64,000 nt of DNA from assembly GCF_029717145.1 (NCBI RefSeq), contig NZ_CP099222.1, positions 1,674,001 through 1,738,000 of the forward strand, read 5' to 3'. Position numbers and translations under genes: made by a program. Under the pieces are notes generated by a model. It saw only the letters and a program-made list of their open reading frames with translations, had not been told where the DNA came from and did no database searches. The stretch comes from Citrobacter freundii (GTDB lineage Bacteria; Pseudomonadota; Gammaproteobacteria; Enterobacterales; Enterobacteriaceae). This document shows positions 45,439-57,360 of the stretch, piece by piece; within the stretch, counting starts at the first letter, position 1, and every line of letters begins with the position of its first letter.

Positions 45439-47546
45439 TATCTGTTCCATATATCTTTATTCGGCAGTTCTGAATCAGCAATTTTCGAGGTATGCCAGGC
45501 AAAGCGACAGCGTTTCGCGAGGGTATCGAAATGTAGTGGAGATAATTCAGTAAATAACGCGTGATCCGGGAAAAGTGTAATAAAGAAATAGGCCCAGCGC
45601 GCACTGGCTTTCATGTTGAACAGTTTCTTGTCGTGTTTATTACCATACAGCCACGACAGCGTCACCATGGCTTCCGCCGTACCGTTGTAGCCTTCTTCCT
45701 CCAGGATGTTCAGATAGGAATGCGCCAGGGTAAAATCATTTAACTCGCGAAGTTTCAGCAGGAAGACGCTCCAGGCTTGTTTCGAACCGAACCGATCGGC
45801 CTGATGTAAATTATCAAGCAGGTTTTTTTCGTAAACGGAACGCATGCCGGCATGGGTTTCTTGCTGGGCTAAACGTTCGTAGCAATCGGCGATTTTGCTG
45901 TGAATATCCTGCAGGTCATGTTGATACGCGTGGTATCCGGCGTTAACGACCAGTCGATAGGGGGTCTTCTCTTGCAGCGCGACCTGTTGGTGCAAAATCT
46001 CCGCTGCACGCTGAAAATAATTTAGCGCAGTAACGGGATCATAAGGAAGCAGGCTATTGTTGTCTGGGTTATTGTATTCGAGGGCCTGCAAGTAGTAGGC
46101 GCAGGGCAGGTTTCTCTGAGCACCCAGCTCTGCCAGTAAGGCAAAATGCTGCGGGAGATCGAGCCAGTCAATATCTTTGATGGCTGACTGCCAGTTATTG
46201 TTATATTCCAGTGCAGCTACGCTATCGAGTACGGCAATGCCCTGTGCTTCATCTTTTTCAAACCCGAATAATCCCGCGTACTGGAAATAACCGCTGTAGA
46301 TTCTGGCGGCGTAAAATTCGGTTTGCCTGGCGTTCTGGTGCAAGAAATTATAAATCCACCAGGTGTCCGGGAAGTCCCGTAGCGCAAATTTTAGCGCGTA
46401 CACGGTGTAGTAATGACTCAGCTTGAGGTTTTCCGCGACCGCACGTTGAATGGTATACCACAGGGCGTCGAGATCGCTCAGATCGTTATAGCAGGTTAAC
46501 AGCCACTCCAGCGCATGATGACGAGAACTTTGGCTATGCGCCCGCTGGGCAATATCTTCGGCTTTGGCGATAAACGCTTCCCGTTCCGGTGGGTACTCGA
46601 GTTCCTTAATACGCAGATCGCGACAGGTGTCCCACCAGATTAATAATTCCAGGTGTTCACGCTCGGCGGCATAAAGATGGCCGCAGGTTGGTGAGGCCAG
46701 AAATTCACGAATGCCCTCGTGTGAACCACCCCAGCGTGGCATCTGAAATGGAATGTATTCATCCAGCGCGTAAAATGCGCGCGGAAAAATAGCCAGACAC
46801 ACAGAGAGCCAGTATTCAGCCTCGGCATCGCCCTTGCAATCCGGTAGTACCGCTGGACGCGGTAGATTTGGGCATGCTGCATCTTCCAGAGAAAGCCCGG
46901 AAAAGGCCATCAGCGTTTCCATTTCCTGCGGCGAATCCTGATGATATTTGGCTAACACCTGCATCAGCGGTTGCCCGGTGAAATCGGTACCCTCAAGAAA
47001 TTCAATTAACCAGTCGGGTTGACCGAAGACTTTTGTGTTGGTGCTGGTTAATAAGGCAACCATCCACTGGCGTGGCTCGCAATCGATAGCATTCAATGCG
47101 GCAATGACCATTCGCTCGTTGCAGGCCCCGGCGCAAACCCACATTGCGGCAGACGTCTCCTCTGCCCAACCATAGCTACGGTAAAGCCACGCGCGGTGGT
47201 TCCAGTACTGGGCTTCGGCAAGCCAGGCGTGAGTCGAGCGCGGGCGGGCGTGCTGCCAGGCTTTGATGAGAGCTAATCCTTGCGGACCTGCATCGACGAG
47301 AGCATCCATATCATAAAAACGGTTGCACATTTGGGTCCAGGCGAGGAAGTAACGCTTTTCAGCTTCACGGCTGGTGAAGCTGTCCGTCAGCGCCTGGTTG
47401 AAGCGGGCGTCTAGCTCATCGTAGCGCGCTTCGCGCAGCAGTACGGGAATATTGGCGATATGCCAGACGCGTTGCTCGTCAGTATGCGGCAGTTTGCTAT
47501 TGCACATCTCACGCATTGCGTTGAGTATGCGTTCATCCTGAACCAT
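45438..47546 (-). CDS. DUF4034-domain protein, unknown function
   Basis: 702 residues without signal peptide or membrane segments. The N-terminal ~280 residues (VWHIANIPVLLREARYDELDARFNQ; EAQYWNHRAWLYRSYGWA) match what I know of DUF4034. The rest consists of helical repeats resembling TPR or Sel1-type units (EKDEAQGIAVLDSVA; YDPVTALNYFQRAAEI; TAEAMVTLSWLYGN). A cytosolic scaffold is a reasonable inference, not shown. It is coupled to the exported TPR gene through TAATG. A palindrome and an AAAGGAC ribosome site precede its ATG. Confidence 0.7.
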   Translation of the reverse strand: MVQDERILNAMREMCNSKLPHTDEQRVWHIANIPVLLREARYDELDARFNQALTDSFTSREAEKRYFLAWTQMCNRFYDMDALVDAGPQGLALIKAWQHARPRSTHAWLAEAQYWNHRAWLYRSYGWAEETSAAMWVCAGACNERMVIAALNAIDCEPRQWMVALLTSTNTKVFGQPDWLIEFLEGTDFTGQPLMQVLAKYHQDSPQEMETLMAFSGLSLEDAACPNLPRPAVLPDCKGDAEAEYWLSVCLAIFPRAFYALDEYIPFQMPRWGGSHEGIREFLASPTCGHLYAAEREHLELLIWWDTCRDLRIKELEYPPEREAFIAKAEDIAQRAHSQSSRHHALEWLLTCYNDLSDLDALWYTIQRAVAENLKLSHYYTVYALKFALRDFPDTWWIYNFLHQNARQTEFYAARIYSGYFQYAGLFGFEKDEAQGIAVLDSVAALEYNNNWQSAIKDIDWLDLPQHFALLAELGAQRNLPCAYYLQALEYNNPDNNSLLPYDPVTALNYFQRAAEILHQQVALQEKTPYRLVVNAGYHAYQHDLQDIHSKIADCYERLAQQETHAGMRSVYEKNLLDNLHQADRFGSKQAWSVFLLKLRELNDFTLAHSYLNILEEEGYNGTAEAMVTLSWLYGNKHDKKLFNMKASARWAYFFITLFPDHALFTELSPLHFDTLAKRCRFAWHTSKIADSELPNKDIWNR

Positions 47547-47559
47547 GGACAGTCCTTTT

Positions 47560-47596
47560 GGCTACGATGTAGGTGTAAATTCCCTACACTGTAGCC
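47560..47596. promoter_or_regulatory. Two-step inverted repeat upstream of the DUF4034 gene
   Basis: GGCTAC-GA-TGTAGG, 9-nt centre, CCTACA-CT-GTAGCC. Both six-base arms are perfect complements across a 37-bp dyad. It lies between the baeR stop and the DUF4034 ribosome site, so it is either an operator for a separate promoter or an RNA hairpin that tapers baeR read-through. Confidence 0.5.
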
Positions 47597-47625
47597 TATA
47601 ACTGCGAAGCGTGAGATTTTTTTAA

Positions 47626-48348
47626 TTACGCTATCCGACAGGCATCCGCTTCCCAACGATACCCGACGCCGTACACTGCGCGGATAAACGACTGTTCGGC
47701 GTCCAGCGACTCCAGCTTGCGCCGCAGGTTCTTGATATGGCTGTCGATGGTGCGATCGGTCACGACCCGGTAGTCATCATAGAGATGGTTAAGCAACTGC
47801 TCGCGGGAGAAGACTTTTCCCGGCTCATGCGACAACGTTTTCAGTAGGCGGAACTCCGCCGGGGTTAAGTCGAGCATCTTCCCGCGCCATGACGCCTGAA
47901 AACGGCCTTCATCAACGATCAGCGGGCTGGCAGCATCCAGTTGCTGAAGTTCGCGCTGGGGTTTACAGCGGCGCAGTATTGTCTTCACGCGGGCGACAAC
48001 TTCACGCGGGCTGTAGGGTTTACAGATGTAGTCATCGGCACCGATCTCCAGTCCCAACAGACGGTCAATTTCTTCGATTTTGGCGGTGACCATCATGATC
48101 GGCACTTCAGAGAAACGTCGAATTTCCCGGCATAGGGTCAAGCCGTCAGTGCCTGGCAGCATCAGATCCAGCAAAATCAGATCGGGTGGCGTCTGGCGCA
48201 CGTACGGTAAAACCTGGTCACCGTGGTTGATGAGCGTCGGGGCATAGCTCGCGGCACGCAGGTAGTCGATAAGCAATTGTCCCAGCTTGGGTTCATCTTC
48301 CACGATCAGAATACGCGGCGTGTTTTCATCAATGGGTAACTCTGTCAT
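47626..48348 (-). CDS. baeR: Response regulator BaeR
   Basis: 240 residues, the E. coli length. The OmpR-type receiver domain has the phospho-acceptor D61 in [13 protein letters not shown] and acidic residues E18/D19 (VEDEP); K109-type lysine in CKPYSPRE. The C-terminal winged helix carries [18 protein letters not shown] and [18 protein letters not shown]. Phosphorylated by BaeS, it activates mdtABCD-baeSR, acrD and spy under envelope stress. Its start overlaps the baeS stop by 4 nt. Confidence 0.97.
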   Translation of the reverse strand: MTELPIDENTPRILIVEDEPKLGQLLIDYLRAASYAPTLINHGDQVLPYVRQTPPDLILLDLMLPGTDGLTLCREIRRFSEVPIMMVTAKIEEIDRLLGLEIGADDYICKPYSPREVVARVKTILRRCKPQRELQQLDAASPLIVDEGRFQASWRGKMLDLTPAEFRLLKTLSHEPGKVFSREQLLNHLYDDYRVVTDRTIDSHIKNLRRKLESLDAEQSFIRAVYGVGYRWEADACRIA

Positions 48349-49748
48349 ACATCTCTCTGTAAATCGCGTTCCAGCGGTAACTCTACTGTAATGCTTACCC
48401 CGCCAAAAGGCGAATGGGCGGCGCGGATATGCCCATTGTGCGCCTCAACAATATTGACGCAAATCGCCAGACCCAGACCGGAGCCTCCGCTGGCGCGGTT
48501 ACGCGAACCTTCGGTGCGATAAAATCGCTCAAACAGTTTTTGCAGCTGTGCATCGTTTACGCCCGGGGCTGAATCGGCGAAGGTCAGTAAGACCTGGCGC
48601 TCGCGCTGTTCGGCGGAAATACGCAGCCCGCCGCCGCTGTCGGTATAACGTAGGCTGTTTTCCAGCAGGTTATTGAACAGTTGCATCAGACGATCCCGGT
48701 CGCCAAACACCGTCATGCTGTCCGGCAGCGAGAGTTGTATTGTCAGTCCGCGGCTGGCAAAACGCTCGCGAAACGCGCCGCTTGCGACTTCCAGTAACGG
48801 GATCAGATCCAGGGAGGTTTTTTGGTAGGCCAGGGCGCCTTCATCTGACATTGAGAGCTGATGGAGATCGTCCACCAGTTTGGTCAGCGTGCCCACTTCG
48901 GCCTGTAAAGAGGCCACCGAATCTGGAGTGAACTGGCGAACGCCATCCTGAATCGCTTCCAGCTCGCCGCGCAACACCGCCAGCGGCGTGCGCAGTTCGT
49001 GAGAAATATCGGCCATAAAATCACGGCGCATCTGCTGGTTCTTTTCCAGCGTACTGGCCAACTGGTTGAAATCCTGCGCCAGTTTGCCCAGTTCATCGGT
49101 GCTGGTGGGGGCAACGCGGGTGGTGAAATCCCCCGCGGCCAGCCTGTGCGTGCCGTCCACCAGACGCTTGACGGGAGCCAGCAGACTACGCGCCAGTGTA
49201 AACGTAGCCAGCGCTGCCAGGATAGTGGAGAGCGCGACGATCAGCCAACTGGTACGGCGCTGCTGTTTATCGAAATTAATATCTGTATTACGCGTTAAGC
49301 GTTCTACGGGCGACGCGATGACGGCACCCACTTCGATCCCGTTAACCGTGATTGGGCGGCGCGTGCCGTCGCCGGGAACCGGACCACGTGGGCCGACCAG
49401 CACGCGGGCGTTTTGGTCGATGACCCAAAACTGGGTACGCCAGCCGTGCGGCGGCATACCGGGGCCTGGCTTGTCATCGTTGTTGTCGTGTTCAAAAGAA
49501 CGCAGGATCTGAAAAACAAAACGATCGTTATTGCGCAGAAACCGCCAGTTGCCATGTTGCTGATATTGTTCGCCCAGCGCGTCGCTCAGCATTTGTAGCC
49601 GCTGTTCATTGCCGTGTTTGATGTAGTCAATAAATCCGCGTTCGAAGCTTACACGTACGGCCCAGTGCATGCTAATGAGTAGCACAATGCAGGTGGCAAA
49701 AATCGCCAGAAACAGTTTGCCGGTTATTCCGGGTCGCCATAACTTCAT
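48345..49748 (-). CDS. baeS: Sensor histidine kinase BaeS
   Basis: 467 residues, the E. coli length. Two membrane helices (about 12-32 and 168-188) enclose a periplasmic sensor domain, then a HAMP segment ([21 protein letters not shown]). The H-box is [16 protein letters not shown], the N-box [15 protein letters not shown] and the G2 box [11 protein letters not shown]. It senses indole, tannins, metals and misfolded envelope proteins and phosphorylates BaeR. Its start abuts the mdtD stop at 49748. Confidence 0.97.
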   Translation of the reverse strand: MKLWRPGITGKLFLAIFATCIVLLISMHWAVRVSFERGFIDYIKHGNEQRLQMLSDALGEQYQQHGNWRFLRNNDRFVFQILRSFEHDNNDDKPGPGMPPHGWRTQFWVIDQNARVLVGPRGPVPGDGTRRPITVNGIEVGAVIASPVERLTRNTDINFDKQQRRTSWLIVALSTILAALATFTLARSLLAPVKRLVDGTHRLAAGDFTTRVAPTSTDELGKLAQDFNQLASTLEKNQQMRRDFMADISHELRTPLAVLRGELEAIQDGVRQFTPDSVASLQAEVGTLTKLVDDLHQLSMSDEGALAYQKTSLDLIPLLEVASGAFRERFASRGLTIQLSLPDSMTVFGDRDRLMQLFNNLLENSLRYTDSGGGLRISAEQRERQVLLTFADSAPGVNDAQLQKLFERFYRTEGSRNRASGGSGLGLAICVNIVEAHNGHIRAAHSPFGGVSITVELPLERDLQRDV

Positions 49749-51160
49749 CAGTTGCTCCTTTTACGCCGTGAAATCACCGCGTTGGTTTGCGTATCGTTTG
49801 GCACGCGGGCAAAAATCATCGCTGGCAGCGCGATAATCAGGGCAATGCACAGCCAGGTATACATAAAGACGGTATGGGTGCTGCCGCTGTCGAGAGCGAT
49901 ATGCTGTTGACCAAACATGCCCAACAGCAGGCCAGCGATGGTTACCCCGATACTCATCGACAGCTGCATGATCATCGACAGCAGGCTGTTGCCGCTGCTG
50001 GCGAGATCGTCAGGTAAGTCTTTTAAGGTCAGGGTGTTCATCGATGAAAAACGGGTGGAGTTGACCATGCCTTGTAAAAACAGCACGAAGGGCAGCACGT
50101 AATACCAGCCGAGCAGGGCGGTGGTCATCAGCAACAGGCAGACCAGCGACAGGCCCAGCGTGGTGGCAACCAGCACCCGACGATAACCAAACCGGTTGAC
50201 GACCTGAACCACAATACGCTTCATGCCCATGCTGCCCAGTACCATCGGGATCATCATCAGCCCGGCATGAAACGGCGAAAAGCCCAGCCCAATCTGCAAA
50301 AACACCGGCGTCATAAACGGTAACATTCCGCTACCAATGCGCCCGACAAAACTGCCAAGCAGGCCTAATGAGAAAGTGGGGGTGCGAAACAGATGCAGAC
50401 TGAACAATGCGCGCGAGTTGTTGCTGGCGTGTCTGATATACAGAAGGATTGCCAGCACGCCGCAGATAACCAGCGCCGCCAGCGTAATGTCCGAGATCCC
50501 GCTGCCTTTGCTGCCATCCAGCGCCAGCGTCAGTGCCGCCATACCAACGGCCAGCAGCATAAATCCCGAAAGATCGAAGCGCCGGGTTTGCAACGTGTAG
50601 TTAGGCATCAGCATTAAGGTGGCTATTGCCCCAATAATGCCGACGGGAATGTTAATCAGGAAAATCCAGTGCCAGGACGCATACTCCACCAGAATGCCGC
50701 CTAATGCCGGGCCGAGCAACGGGCCAATTTGCCCCGGTAAGGTGACGAAGGTCATGGCCGCCATATACTGTGTGCGCGGGACAATCTTCATCACCGTCAG
50801 CCTGCCGACCGGCACCATCATCGCACCGCCGACGCCTTGTAACACGCGGGCCATTACCAGCTCATTGAGCGTGCTGGACCCGGCGCAAAACAGCGATCCC
50901 AGCGTGAACAGGATGATGGCGGTGAAGAAAATATTACGTACGCCGATCTTGTCTGCCAGCCAGCCGCTGGCGGGCAGCATCACCGCCACAGTTAAGACAT
51001 ACGACACAATGACCATATGCATATGCAACGGGCTTTCGCCGAGGCTTTTGGCCATTGCAGGCAGCGCGGTATTGACGATGGTGGTATCCAGCGATTGCAT
51101 AAAAAAGCCGAACGCCACAATCCAAAGCTGCCAGCGGGTGCTGTCGGGAAGTTCTGTCAT
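49748..51160 (-). CDS. mdtD: MFS transporter MdtD
   Basis: 470 residues, one less than in E. coli. DHA2-type facilitator with 14 predicted helices and the early motif [18 protein letters not shown] and loop motif [11 protein letters not shown]. Despite its operon it is not needed for MdtABC drug efflux in E. coli; a citrate or iron-citrate export role has been proposed (as IceT in Salmonella). Start overlaps the mdtC stop by 4 nt. Confidence 0.95.
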   Translation of the reverse strand: MTELPDSTRWQLWIVAFGFFMQSLDTTIVNTALPAMAKSLGESPLHMHMVIVSYVLTVAVMLPASGWLADKIGVRNIFFTAIILFTLGSLFCAGSSTLNELVMARVLQGVGGAMMVPVGRLTVMKIVPRTQYMAAMTFVTLPGQIGPLLGPALGGILVEYASWHWIFLINIPVGIIGAIATLMLMPNYTLQTRRFDLSGFMLLAVGMAALTLALDGSKGSGISDITLAALVICGVLAILLYIRHASNNSRALFSLHLFRTPTFSLGLLGSFVGRIGSGMLPFMTPVFLQIGLGFSPFHAGLMMIPMVLGSMGMKRIVVQVVNRFGYRRVLVATTLGLSLVCLLLMTTALLGWYYVLPFVLFLQGMVNSTRFSSMNTLTLKDLPDDLASSGNSLLSMIMQLSMSIGVTIAGLLLGMFGQQHIALDSGSTHTVFMYTWLCIALIIALPAMIFARVPNDTQTNAVISRRKRSN

Positions 51161-54100
51161 AAGTCTGCTACCGGGTTGCTGTTTTTACGCGAAAAACGCA
51201 TCCGCAGACGGTCGAAAAAGAGATACACCACCGGGGTGGTGTACAGCGTCAGCAGTTGGCTCACTACCAGCCCGCCGACGATAGTTATCCCCAACGGCTG
51301 GCGCAGTTCCGAACCGTCGCCAGCCGATAGCACCAGCGGCAGCGCGCCAAAGAGTGCTGCCAGCGTGGTCATCATGATGGGACGAAAACGCAGCAGGCAG
51401 GCCTGGAAAATGGCTTCTTCCGGCGTCAGCTTGCCGTTTCTCTGCGCCTCAAGCGCAAAGTCGACCATCATGATGGCGTTTTTCTTCACAATGCCAATTA
51501 ATAGCATGATCCCTATCAGGGCGATTAGGCTGAACGGGGCATTGAACAGTTCCAGTGCCAGTAGCGCACCCACCCCGGCAGAAGGCAGCGTTGAGAGGAT
51601 AGTTAGCGGATGAACGTAGCTTTCATACAGCATACCCAGCACGATGTAGACCGTGGCGATGGCGGCGATAATCAGGATCACCTGCGAGTTCATCGTATCC
51701 TGAAAAACCTGCGCCGTACCGGCAAAACTGCCGCGCACCGTTGACGGGACGCCAAGCTGGGTCATGGTCCGGTTAATGGCTTCTGTGGCCTCAGAAAGTG
51801 ATGCGCCGGTCGGCAGGTTAAACGACACGGTTGAGGCGGCAGACAGCCCCTGATGGTTCACCGACAGCGGGGCGTTCGCCGGTTGCCATTTAGCAAAGTA
51901 CGACAACGGGATGGCTTTGCCATCGCTATTAATGACAAACATTTTATCCAGCGCGCTGATGTCCTGGGTGTAGCGCGGGTCGACCTCCATCACCACTTTG
52001 TACTGGTTCATCGGCTGGTAGATGGTCGATATTTGCCGCTGACCAAAGGCGTTATTCAGCAGGCTGTTGGCGGCTTCGACGTCGATCCCCAGACGTGACA
52101 TGGTGTCACGATCGTAGGTCAGACTCATCTCTGCACCGTTGTCCTGCTGATCGGAGTTGACGTCAGCCAGTTGGGGCAGGGTGGCTAACGCTTTACGGAT
52201 TTTCGGTTCCCATTCCCGTAATGCGGCAAGATCGTCCGACAGCAGCGTGTACTGGTAGCTGGCGTTGGCTTGCCGTCCCCCGACGCGAATATCCTGTACC
52301 GCCATCAGAAACAGGTTCGCCCCCGGCTCTTTGGCCAACTTCACGCGCAGCCTGTCGATCACCTGCTGAGCGGTTTGCTGGCGCTCTGCGCGCGGCTTCA
52401 GAGTAATAAACATCATGCCGCTGTTAACACGGGAGCCGCCGGTAAAACCGGTGACGTTGTCTACCGCCGGATCGTCACGGATGATCTTCATAAAATCCTG
52501 CAACTTTCCGCGCATGGCCTGAAAAGAAATGCTTTGGTCGGCCTGGATCCCCCCCATCAGTACGCCGGTGTCCTGCTCCGGGAAAAAGGTTTTGGGGATG
52601 GAAATATACAGCCAGACGTTGAGCGCAATGGTTGCCAGTAATACCACGCCCACCATTCGGGTATGGCGTAACACCCACTGCAGCGAGGTGGCGTAACTTT
52701 GTTGCAAGGCAACCAGCACCCGGCCAAATCCTCGCTTACGAGACTGTTCTCGTGGGGCGCTGGATTTGAGCATCCATCCGCACATCATTGGCGTAAGCGT
52801 CAGCGAGACCAGCAGTGAAATCCCGATGGCAACCGACAGGGTCACGGCAAATTCCCGCAGTAATCGTCCCGGCAGACCGCCCATTAACAGCAGCGGCAGG
52901 AACACCGCCACCAGCGACAGGCTCATGGAAAGTACCGTAAATCCGACTTCGCGCGTGCCTTGTAATGCCGCCTGGAGCGGCTTCATTCCCGCTTCCAGGT
53001 GCCGGGATATATTTTCCAGCACCACGATGGCGTCATCGACCACAAACCCGGTGGCAATGGTCAGCGCCATTAGCGACAGGTTGTTCAGACTGAATCCACA
53101 CAGATGCATGGCGGCAAACGTGCCAATCAGCGAGACGGGCACGGCTACGGCGGGGATCAGCGTCGCGCGCCCGGAGCGCAGGAAAACAAACACCACCAGG
53201 ATAACCAGCGCCACGGAGATAATCAGCGTCTGTTCCACTTCTTCCAGCGACGCACGAATGGTCGGCGAACGATCCTGGGCAATTTGCAAATCAATGGCGG
53301 CCGGGATCAGCGTTTGTAACTCTGGTAATTTGGCCCGGATGCTGTCCACCGTCTGGATGATGTTGGCTTCCGGGAGTTTGCGGATCATCAACAGAATGGC
53401 CGGTTTGGCATTGGTCATCCCGGCGTTACGCACGTCCTGCACCGAGTCAGTGATAGAGGCGACGTCACCCAGACGTACGGCCGCACCGTTGTTATAGTGA
53501 ATAATCAACGGTTGATATTCTGCCGCAGTTTTGAGCTCATCGTTGGTTTGCACCTGCCAGCGGCGGGTTTCATCTTCCAGCGCGCCCTGTGGTTGACGCA
53601 CGTTGGCGCTATTGATCGCGCTACGCACGTCATCCAGTGAGACACCCTGGTTAAACAGCGCCTGTGGGTTCAGGCCAACGCGCACGGCGGGCAGGGAGCT
53701 GCCGCCGACGTCGACGTCGCCAACGCCGTCAATTTGCGCGATGGTTTGCGCCAGCTGTGTCGAGGCGAAATCATACAATTCACCCTGAGAATAAGTATCC
53801 GAGGTTAGCGTCAGGATCATGACAGGCGCATCGGATGGATTGGCCTTTCGGTACGTTGGCCGACTGGGCATTCCGCTGGGCAGCAGGCTTTGGGCGGCGT
53901 TAATGGCCGCCTGAACGTCCCGCGCCGCGCCGTTGATGTCGCGATCAAACGTAAACTCAAGAATAATGCGCGTGCTGCCAAGCGAACTGCTTGACGTCAT
54001 TTCATTCACGCCCGCGATACGCCCAAGCGAGCGTTCCAGCGGCGTTGCGACGGACGACGCCATGGTTTCAGGTGATGCTCCCGGCAGCGAGGCGCTGACC

Positions 54101-54237
54101 ATGATCACCGGGAAATCTACCTGCGGCAGCGGCGCGACCGGTAACAGGCGAAAGCCCAGAATGCCGCACAGGGTAATGGCGACGGAAAGGAGAATGGTCG
54201 CTACCGGACGATGGATGAAGAGAGCAAAAAATTTCAT
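51157..54237 (-). CDS. mdtC: RND multidrug transporter subunit MdtC
   Basis: 1026 residues; E. coli MdtC is 1025. Inner-membrane RND pump subunit with 12 helices, two large periplasmic loops and the conserved proton-relay region in the fourth helix ([21 protein letters not shown]). It forms a B2C heterotrimer with MdtB and works with MdtA and TolC to export bile salts, novobiocin and other compounds. The mdtB stop is directly followed by its start. Confidence 0.97.
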   Translation of the reverse strand: MKFFALFIHRPVATILLSVAITLCGILGFRLLPVAPLPQVDFPVIMVSASLPGASPETMASSVATPLERSLGRIAGVNEMTSSSSLGSTRIILEFTFDRDINGAARDVQAAINAAQSLLPSGMPSRPTYRKANPSDAPVMILTLTSDTYSQGELYDFASTQLAQTIAQIDGVGDVDVGGSSLPAVRVGLNPQALFNQGVSLDDVRSAINSANVRQPQGALEDETRRWQVQTNDELKTAAEYQPLIIHYNNGAAVRLGDVASITDSVQDVRNAGMTNAKPAILLMIRKLPEANIIQTVDSIRAKLPELQTLIPAAIDLQIAQDRSPTIRASLEEVEQTLIISVALVILVVFVFLRSGRATLIPAVAVPVSLIGTFAAMHLCGFSLNNLSLMALTIATGFVVDDAIVVLENISRHLEAGMKPLQAALQGTREVGFTVLSMSLSLVAVFLPLLLMGGLPGRLLREFAVTLSVAIGISLLVSLTLTPMMCGWMLKSSAPREQSRKRGFGRVLVALQQSYATSLQWVLRHTRMVGVVLLATIALNVWLYISIPKTFFPEQDTGVLMGGIQADQSISFQAMRGKLQDFMKIIRDDPAVDNVTGFTGGSRVNSGMMFITLKPRAERQQTAQQVIDRLRVKLAKEPGANLFLMAVQDIRVGGRQANASYQYTLLSDDLAALREWEPKIRKALATLPQLADVNSDQQDNGAEMSLTYDRDTMSRLGIDVEAANSLLNNAFGQRQISTIYQPMNQYKVVMEVDPRYTQDISALDKMFVINSDGKAIPLSYFAKWQPANAPLSVNHQGLSAASTVSFNLPTGASLSEATEAINRTMTQLGVPSTVRGSFAGTAQVFQDTMNSQVILIIAAIATVYIVLGMLYESYVHPLTILSTLPSAGVGALLALELFNAPFSLIALIGIMLLIGIVKKNAIMMVDFALEAQRNGKLTPEEAIFQACLLRFRPIMMTTLAALFGALPLVLSAGDGSELRQPLGITIVGGLVVSQLLTLYTTPVVYLFFDRLRMRFSRKNSNPVADL

Positions 54238-57200
54238 TTACGCGTCCTCTTCCTGACGCGGGAAGCGGTTTTTCACGTACAGCGACAGTCGGTCAAACAG
54301 CAGGTAAATCACCGGGGTGGTAAACAGGGTTAATACCTGACTGACCAGCAGTCCACCGACCATACCAATACCTAATGGGCGGCGTAACTCAGCGCCCACG
54401 CCGGTACTTAACATCAGCGGCAATGCTCCCAGCAGAGCCGCCAGCGTGGTCATCAGGATCGGGCGAAAACGCAGCAGGCACGCCTGGAATATGGCGTCGC
54501 GCGGTGCCATCCCCTGTTCGCGTTCAGCGGCAAGGGCAAAGTCAATCATCATGATGGCGTTTTTCTTGACGATACCGATCAGCAAAATAATACCGATGAT
54601 CGCAATAACGTCCAGTTCACTACCGGCAATCATCAATGCCAGCAGTGCCCCGACGCCCGCCGTCGGCAGCGTGGAGAGAATGGTGATTGGGTGAATAAAG
54701 CTCTCATACAGCACGCCGAGCACGATATACATTGCGACGACCGCCGCCACAATCAGCCAGATTGTGTTGCCGAGCGCGGCCTGGAAGGCCAGCGTACTGC
54801 CCTGGAACTGGGTGGTAATACTTGACGGCAGGTCCAGCGTTTTTTCCGCCTGCAGTATTGCCTCTACCGCATCGCCCAGCGAGTGGTCATCTGGCACGTT
54901 GAACGAGATGGTGGTGACCGGGAACTGATCGAGATGGTTTATCGACAGCGGGGCAAAACGCTGCTCAATGCTGGCGATGGTGCTAAGCGGGACGATCCCA
55001 CCGTCGCTGCTGGTCAGGCGAAGGGAGTCCAACGCGGAAAGCCCCGGCGTACTGGCGGTATCATGTTCCAACACCACCCGATATTGGTTTGCCTGGGTGT
55101 AGATGGTTGAAATCAGCCGCTGTCCGAAAGCGTTATACAGCGCGTTATCGACATCTGCCATGCTGATGCCTAAACGGCTGGCGCTGTCGCGATTAACATT
55201 TACATACGCCACCAGTCCCTGGTCCTGCCAGTCACTGCTGACGTCAGACAGTTGTGGCAACTGCTGCAGTTTTTCCAGTAGCTGCGGCACCCAGGTGCTG
55301 AGAGCGTCCAGCGAGGTGGCCTGCAGCGTAAACTGATACTGGGTGCGGCTCACCTGCGTATCAATGGTCAGATCCTGGGTAGGCTGGAGATAGAGGTCGA
55401 CGCCGGGCACGTTATCCACTGCATCCTGCAGGCGAGCGATGACCTTTTGCACGCGGTCATCGCGTTCATTCAGCGGCTTAAGGTTAATTTGCAGGCGCGC
55501 GCTGTTCAGCGCCGGGTTGGTGCCATCAACGCCGACGAACGCGGTCAGGCTTTCTACTGCCGGGTCTTTAAGGATCACATCAGAGACCTGACGCTGGCGT
55601 TGAGCCATGCTGGCAAATGAGCTGGACTGCGGTGCCTGCAATGTGCCCTGAATAATGCCGTTATCCTGGATCGGGAAGAAGCCCTTCGGGATAAAGATCC
55701 ACAGCATCACGCTTAATGCCAGCGTGCCGAGCGCGACGCCAAGCGTCAGCCACGGGTGGTTAAGCACTTTTGCCAGCCAGTGACCGTACCCGGCAATGAC
55801 GCGCTCGAACATTCTTTCCGAGGCACGGGAGAAGCGGTTTTGCTTGCGCAATGACGCCTGGCTGAGCATGCGGGCGCACATCATTGGCGTGAGCGTCAGT
55901 GATACGACGGCGGAAATCAAAATCGCCACCGCCAACGTGACGGCGAACTCGCGGAATAATCGCCCGACGATATCGCCCATAAACAGCAGCGGGATCAGCA
56001 CCGCGATCAGGGAAAACGTCAATGAGATGATAGTAAAACCAATCTCGCCTGCGCCTTTAAGGGCGGCGGTCAGCGGTTTTTCCCCTTTTTCGATATAGCG
56101 CGAAATATTCTCGATAACCACAATCGCGTCATCGACCACAAACCCCGTGGCGATGGTCAGCGCCATCAGCGTCAGGTTATTGATCGAGAAATCGAGGAAT
56201 ACCATTACCGCAAAGGTACCTATCAGCGATAGCGGTACGGCGACCGCGGGAATAATCGTGGCCGGTATATTGCGCAGGAACAGGTAAATGATCATCACCA
56301 CCAGCGCAATCGCCAGCATCAGTTCAAACTGGGTGTCGGAAACGGAAGCGCGAATGTTGGTTGTACGATCCGAAAGTACCGTGACATTGACCGATTTTGG
56401 CAGGCTTTCTGTTAGCGCAGGCAGCATCTGGCGAATGCTGTCCGCGGTGGAGATAATGTTCGCACCAGGCTGGCGCTGAACGTTCATCACGATAGCTTGT
56501 TGCTTATTGGCCCACGCGCCCAGCCAGCTGTTTTCCGCCCCTTGCTCGACGGTTGCGACATCGCCGAGGCGCACTGGCGCACCGTTTTTATAGGCAATGA
56601 TTAACTGACGATATTCATCGGCAGACTGCATCTGGTCGTTGGCGGACAGGGTGACGGCGCGCGTCGGGCCATCCAGGCTACCTTTGGCTGAATTGACGTT
56701 GGCGCCGGTGATGGCGGTGCGGACGGTTTCGCTGGTCAGCCCTAACGCGGCAATGGCCTGTGCGTTAAGTTTTACGCGCACGGCGGGACGTTGTCCGCCA
56801 GACAGTGTAACCAGGCCCACGCCGGAGACTTGAGAGATTTTCTGCGCCACGCGGGTTTCGACCATATCTTCCACCTGCGTCATGGGCATGGCGGTAGAGG
56901 TCACCGCCAGCGTCATGATCGGCGGATCCGCCGGGTTCACTTTGCTGTACACCGGTGGGTTGGGCAGATCGCTTGGTAATAAATTGGTGGCGGCGTTAAT
57001 CGCGGCCTGGACTTCCTGTTCGGCGACGTCCAGCGGTAACGTAAGCTGAAACTGCAATGTCACCACGGATGCACCACCGGAGCTTTGTGAGGACATCTGT
57101 TTTAGACCCGACATCTGCCCAAACTGGCGCTCAAGCGGAGCAGTCACGGCGGAGGTCATCACATCCGGGCTGGCGCCAGGGTAGAGTGTCACCACCTGAA

Positions 57201-57360
57201 TGGTCGGGTAATCCACTTCCGGCAACGCTGCGATGGGCAGGAAGCGATAGCCTATAATCCCGGCGAGTAGAATCGCCACCATCAGCAGCGTGGTGGCAAC
57301 AGGGCGCAGAATAAACAGGCGGGATGGGCCGCCGGTGTTGTCCGGAGGTAACGCCTGCAT
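54238..57360 (-). CDS. mdtB: RND multidrug transporter subunit MdtB
   Basis: 1040 residues, the E. coli length. Same architecture as MdtC: 12 membrane helices, paired periplasmic porter domains and the proton-relay aspartates in [21 protein letters not shown]. In the heterotrimer MdtB is thought to move protons while MdtC binds substrate, by E. coli work. Its first base coincides with the last base of mdtA at 57360. Confidence 0.97.
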   Translation of the reverse strand: MQALPPDNTGGPSRLFILRPVATTLLMVAILLAGIIGYRFLPIAALPEVDYPTIQVVTLYPGASPDVMTSAVTAPLERQFGQMSGLKQMSSQSSGGASVVTLQFQLTLPLDVAEQEVQAAINAATNLLPSDLPNPPVYSKVNPADPPIMTLAVTSTAMPMTQVEDMVETRVAQKISQVSGVGLVTLSGGQRPAVRVKLNAQAIAALGLTSETVRTAITGANVNSAKGSLDGPTRAVTLSANDQMQSADEYRQLIIAYKNGAPVRLGDVATVEQGAENSWLGAWANKQQAIVMNVQRQPGANIISTADSIRQMLPALTESLPKSVNVTVLSDRTTNIRASVSDTQFELMLAIALVVMIIYLFLRNIPATIIPAVAVPLSLIGTFAVMVFLDFSINNLTLMALTIATGFVVDDAIVVIENISRYIEKGEKPLTAALKGAGEIGFTIISLTFSLIAVLIPLLFMGDIVGRLFREFAVTLAVAILISAVVSLTLTPMMCARMLSQASLRKQNRFSRASERMFERVIAGYGHWLAKVLNHPWLTLGVALGTLALSVMLWIFIPKGFFPIQDNGIIQGTLQAPQSSSFASMAQRQRQVSDVILKDPAVESLTAFVGVDGTNPALNSARLQINLKPLNERDDRVQKVIARLQDAVDNVPGVDLYLQPTQDLTIDTQVSRTQYQFTLQATSLDALSTWVPQLLEKLQQLPQLSDVSSDWQDQGLVAYVNVNRDSASRLGISMADVDNALYNAFGQRLISTIYTQANQYRVVLEHDTASTPGLSALDSLRLTSSDGGIVPLSTIASIEQRFAPLSINHLDQFPVTTISFNVPDDHSLGDAVEAILQAEKTLDLPSSITTQFQGSTLAFQAALGNTIWLIVAAVVAMYIVLGVLYESFIHPITILSTLPTAGVGALLALMIAGSELDVIAIIGIILLIGIVKKNAIMMIDFALAAEREQGMAPRDAIFQACLLRFRPILMTTLAALLGALPLMLSTGVGAELRRPLGIGMVGGLLVSQVLTLFTTPVIYLLFDRLSLYVKNRFPRQEEDA

